From NCBI GenBank assembly GCA_900759435.1, contig CAAEVD010000203.1, positions 1-6,560 on the forward strand: 6,560 nt of DNA, read 5' to 3'. Shown here piece by piece: positions 5,914 to 6,560 of this stretch; the stretch's first letter is position 1, and each line of letters opens with the position of its first letter. The position numbers were made by a program, and so were the translations under genes. This DNA is from an uncultured Collinsella sp. GTDB taxonomy: Bacteria > Actinomycetota > Coriobacteriia > Coriobacteriales > Coriobacteriaceae. Below the pieces are notes generated by a model, which searched no databases, was not told the origin of the DNA, and saw only the letters and a list, made by a program, of their open reading frames with translations.

Positions 5914-6560
5914 ATGAAGAAGAACAAGAACTATGTGGACCTGAAGGACCAGCCGGTTCCCGAGGGCCAGCATCTGCTCGAGGTCGATGACCTTAAGATG
6001 TATTTCCACACCGAGGATGGCGTCGTTCGCGCTGTCGACGGTGTGTCCTACACGCTCGATCGCGGCGAGACCCTGGGCGTCGTCGGTGAGTCCGGCTCCG
6101 GTAAGTCCGTGACCGCCATGACCATCATGGGCCTTATCTCGATGCCTCCGGGAAAGATCGAGGGCGGTGACGTTCGCTATCGCGGTCGTTCTATCCTCGA
6201 GATGACCGAGGAAGAGATGCAGCACATTCGCGGCAACGATATCGCGATGATCTTCCAGGATCCTATGACCTCCTTGAACCCGGTCTATAAGATCGGCAAG
6301 CAGGTAGGCGAGGGTCTTCGTCTGCACCGTGGCTACTCCAAGCAGGAGGCGCTCAAGCGCGCCACCGAGCTTTTGGACCTCGTTGGCATTCCCGAGCCCG
6401 AGAAGCGCGTCAATGAGTATCCGCACCAGTTCTCTGGCGGTATGCGTCAGCGCGTCATGATTGCCATGGCTCTTGCCTGCGATCCCGATATTCTGATTGC
6501 CGACGAGCCCACGACGGCTCTGGACGTTACCATTCAGGCTCAGATTATCGAGCTCATGCA
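5914..6560 (+). CDS. oppD: peptide ABC transporter ATP-binding protein, OppD/DppD type, 3'-truncated
   Basis: Cytosolic ATPase that drives the OppBC channel, usually as a heterodimer with OppF. The window ends within the gene; 215 codons are visible of a usual 320-350. The nucleotide-binding domain starts at about residue 21 ([11 protein letters not shown]). Walker A is GESGSGKS (58-65), the Q-loop is [10 protein letters not shown] (114-123, Gln115), the ABC signature is FSGGMRQR (173-180), Walker B is ILIADEP (193-199) with catalytic Glu198, and the D-loop is TALD (201-204). All are intact. The H-loop and the C-terminal oligopeptide-transporter domain lie beyond the window. The [10 protein letters not shown] and [14 protein letters not shown] blocks favour the OppD/DppD branch over other ABC ATPases. 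The 20-residue charged lead before the domain is normal. Start ATG 5914 follows the oppC stop codon by two bases. Confidence 0.93.
   Translation, partial: MKKNKNYVDLKDQPVPEGQHLLEVDDLKMYFHTEDGVVRAVDGVSYTLDRGETLGVVGESGSGKSVTAMTIMGLISMPPGKIEGGDVRYRGRSILEMTEEEMQHIRGNDIAMIFQDPMTSLNPVYKIGKQVGEGLRLHRGYSKQEALKRATELLDLVGIPEPEKRVNEYPHQFSGGMRQRVMIAMALACDPDILIADEPTTALDVTIQAQIIELM

Noticed and set aside
5779..6426. 215-codon minus-strand frame opposite oppC and oppD
   Set aside because: It crosses the junction of two certain genes and shows no domain; shadow.

Overview
The window looks like ordinary chromosome from a moderately GC-rich Gram-positive bacterium. Codons end mostly in C or G (GCC, GTC, AAG, GAG), ribosome sites are strong, Rho-independent terminators are clear, and the binding protein is a lipoprotein. 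Protein style, synteny and the twin-arginine lipoprotein signal suggest an actinobacterium of the class Coriobacteriia, perhaps Collinsella. That assignment is recognition from memory, not a search result.

All genes are on the + strand. Positions 1-1377 hold the 3' part of gpmI, the cofactor-independent phosphoglycerate mutase of glycolysis, cut by the window start and closed by a near-perfect terminator (1405-1437). A short gene for the translocon subunit SecG (1542-1796) follows, with its own candidate promoter and terminator (1818-1849). From 2091 to the window end lies an oligopeptide/dipeptide-type ABC importer operon: substrate-binding lipoprotein (oppA-like, 2091-3767), two permeases (oppB-like 3924-4961, oppC-like 4976-5911) and the first ATPase (oppD-like, from 5914, cut by the window end). 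A second ATPase (oppF) would be expected just downstream.

In the importer, the lipoprotein should capture peptides outside the membrane. OppB and OppC should form the channel, and OppD, probably with OppF, should power it. The 156-bp gap between oppA and oppB holds a strong hairpin without a good U-tract, which fits the usual excess of binding protein over permease. oppB, oppC and oppD are tightly packed, with gaps of 14 and 2 bp.

No mobile element, CRISPR array, tRNA, rRNA or evident novel system was found. The points worth a second look are the hairpin gap, an acidic repeat-like insertion in OppB, the twin-arginine signal of OppA and a potentially structured leader upstream of oppA. No gene-free stretch exceeds 300 bp; the longest is 1797-2090 (294 bp).
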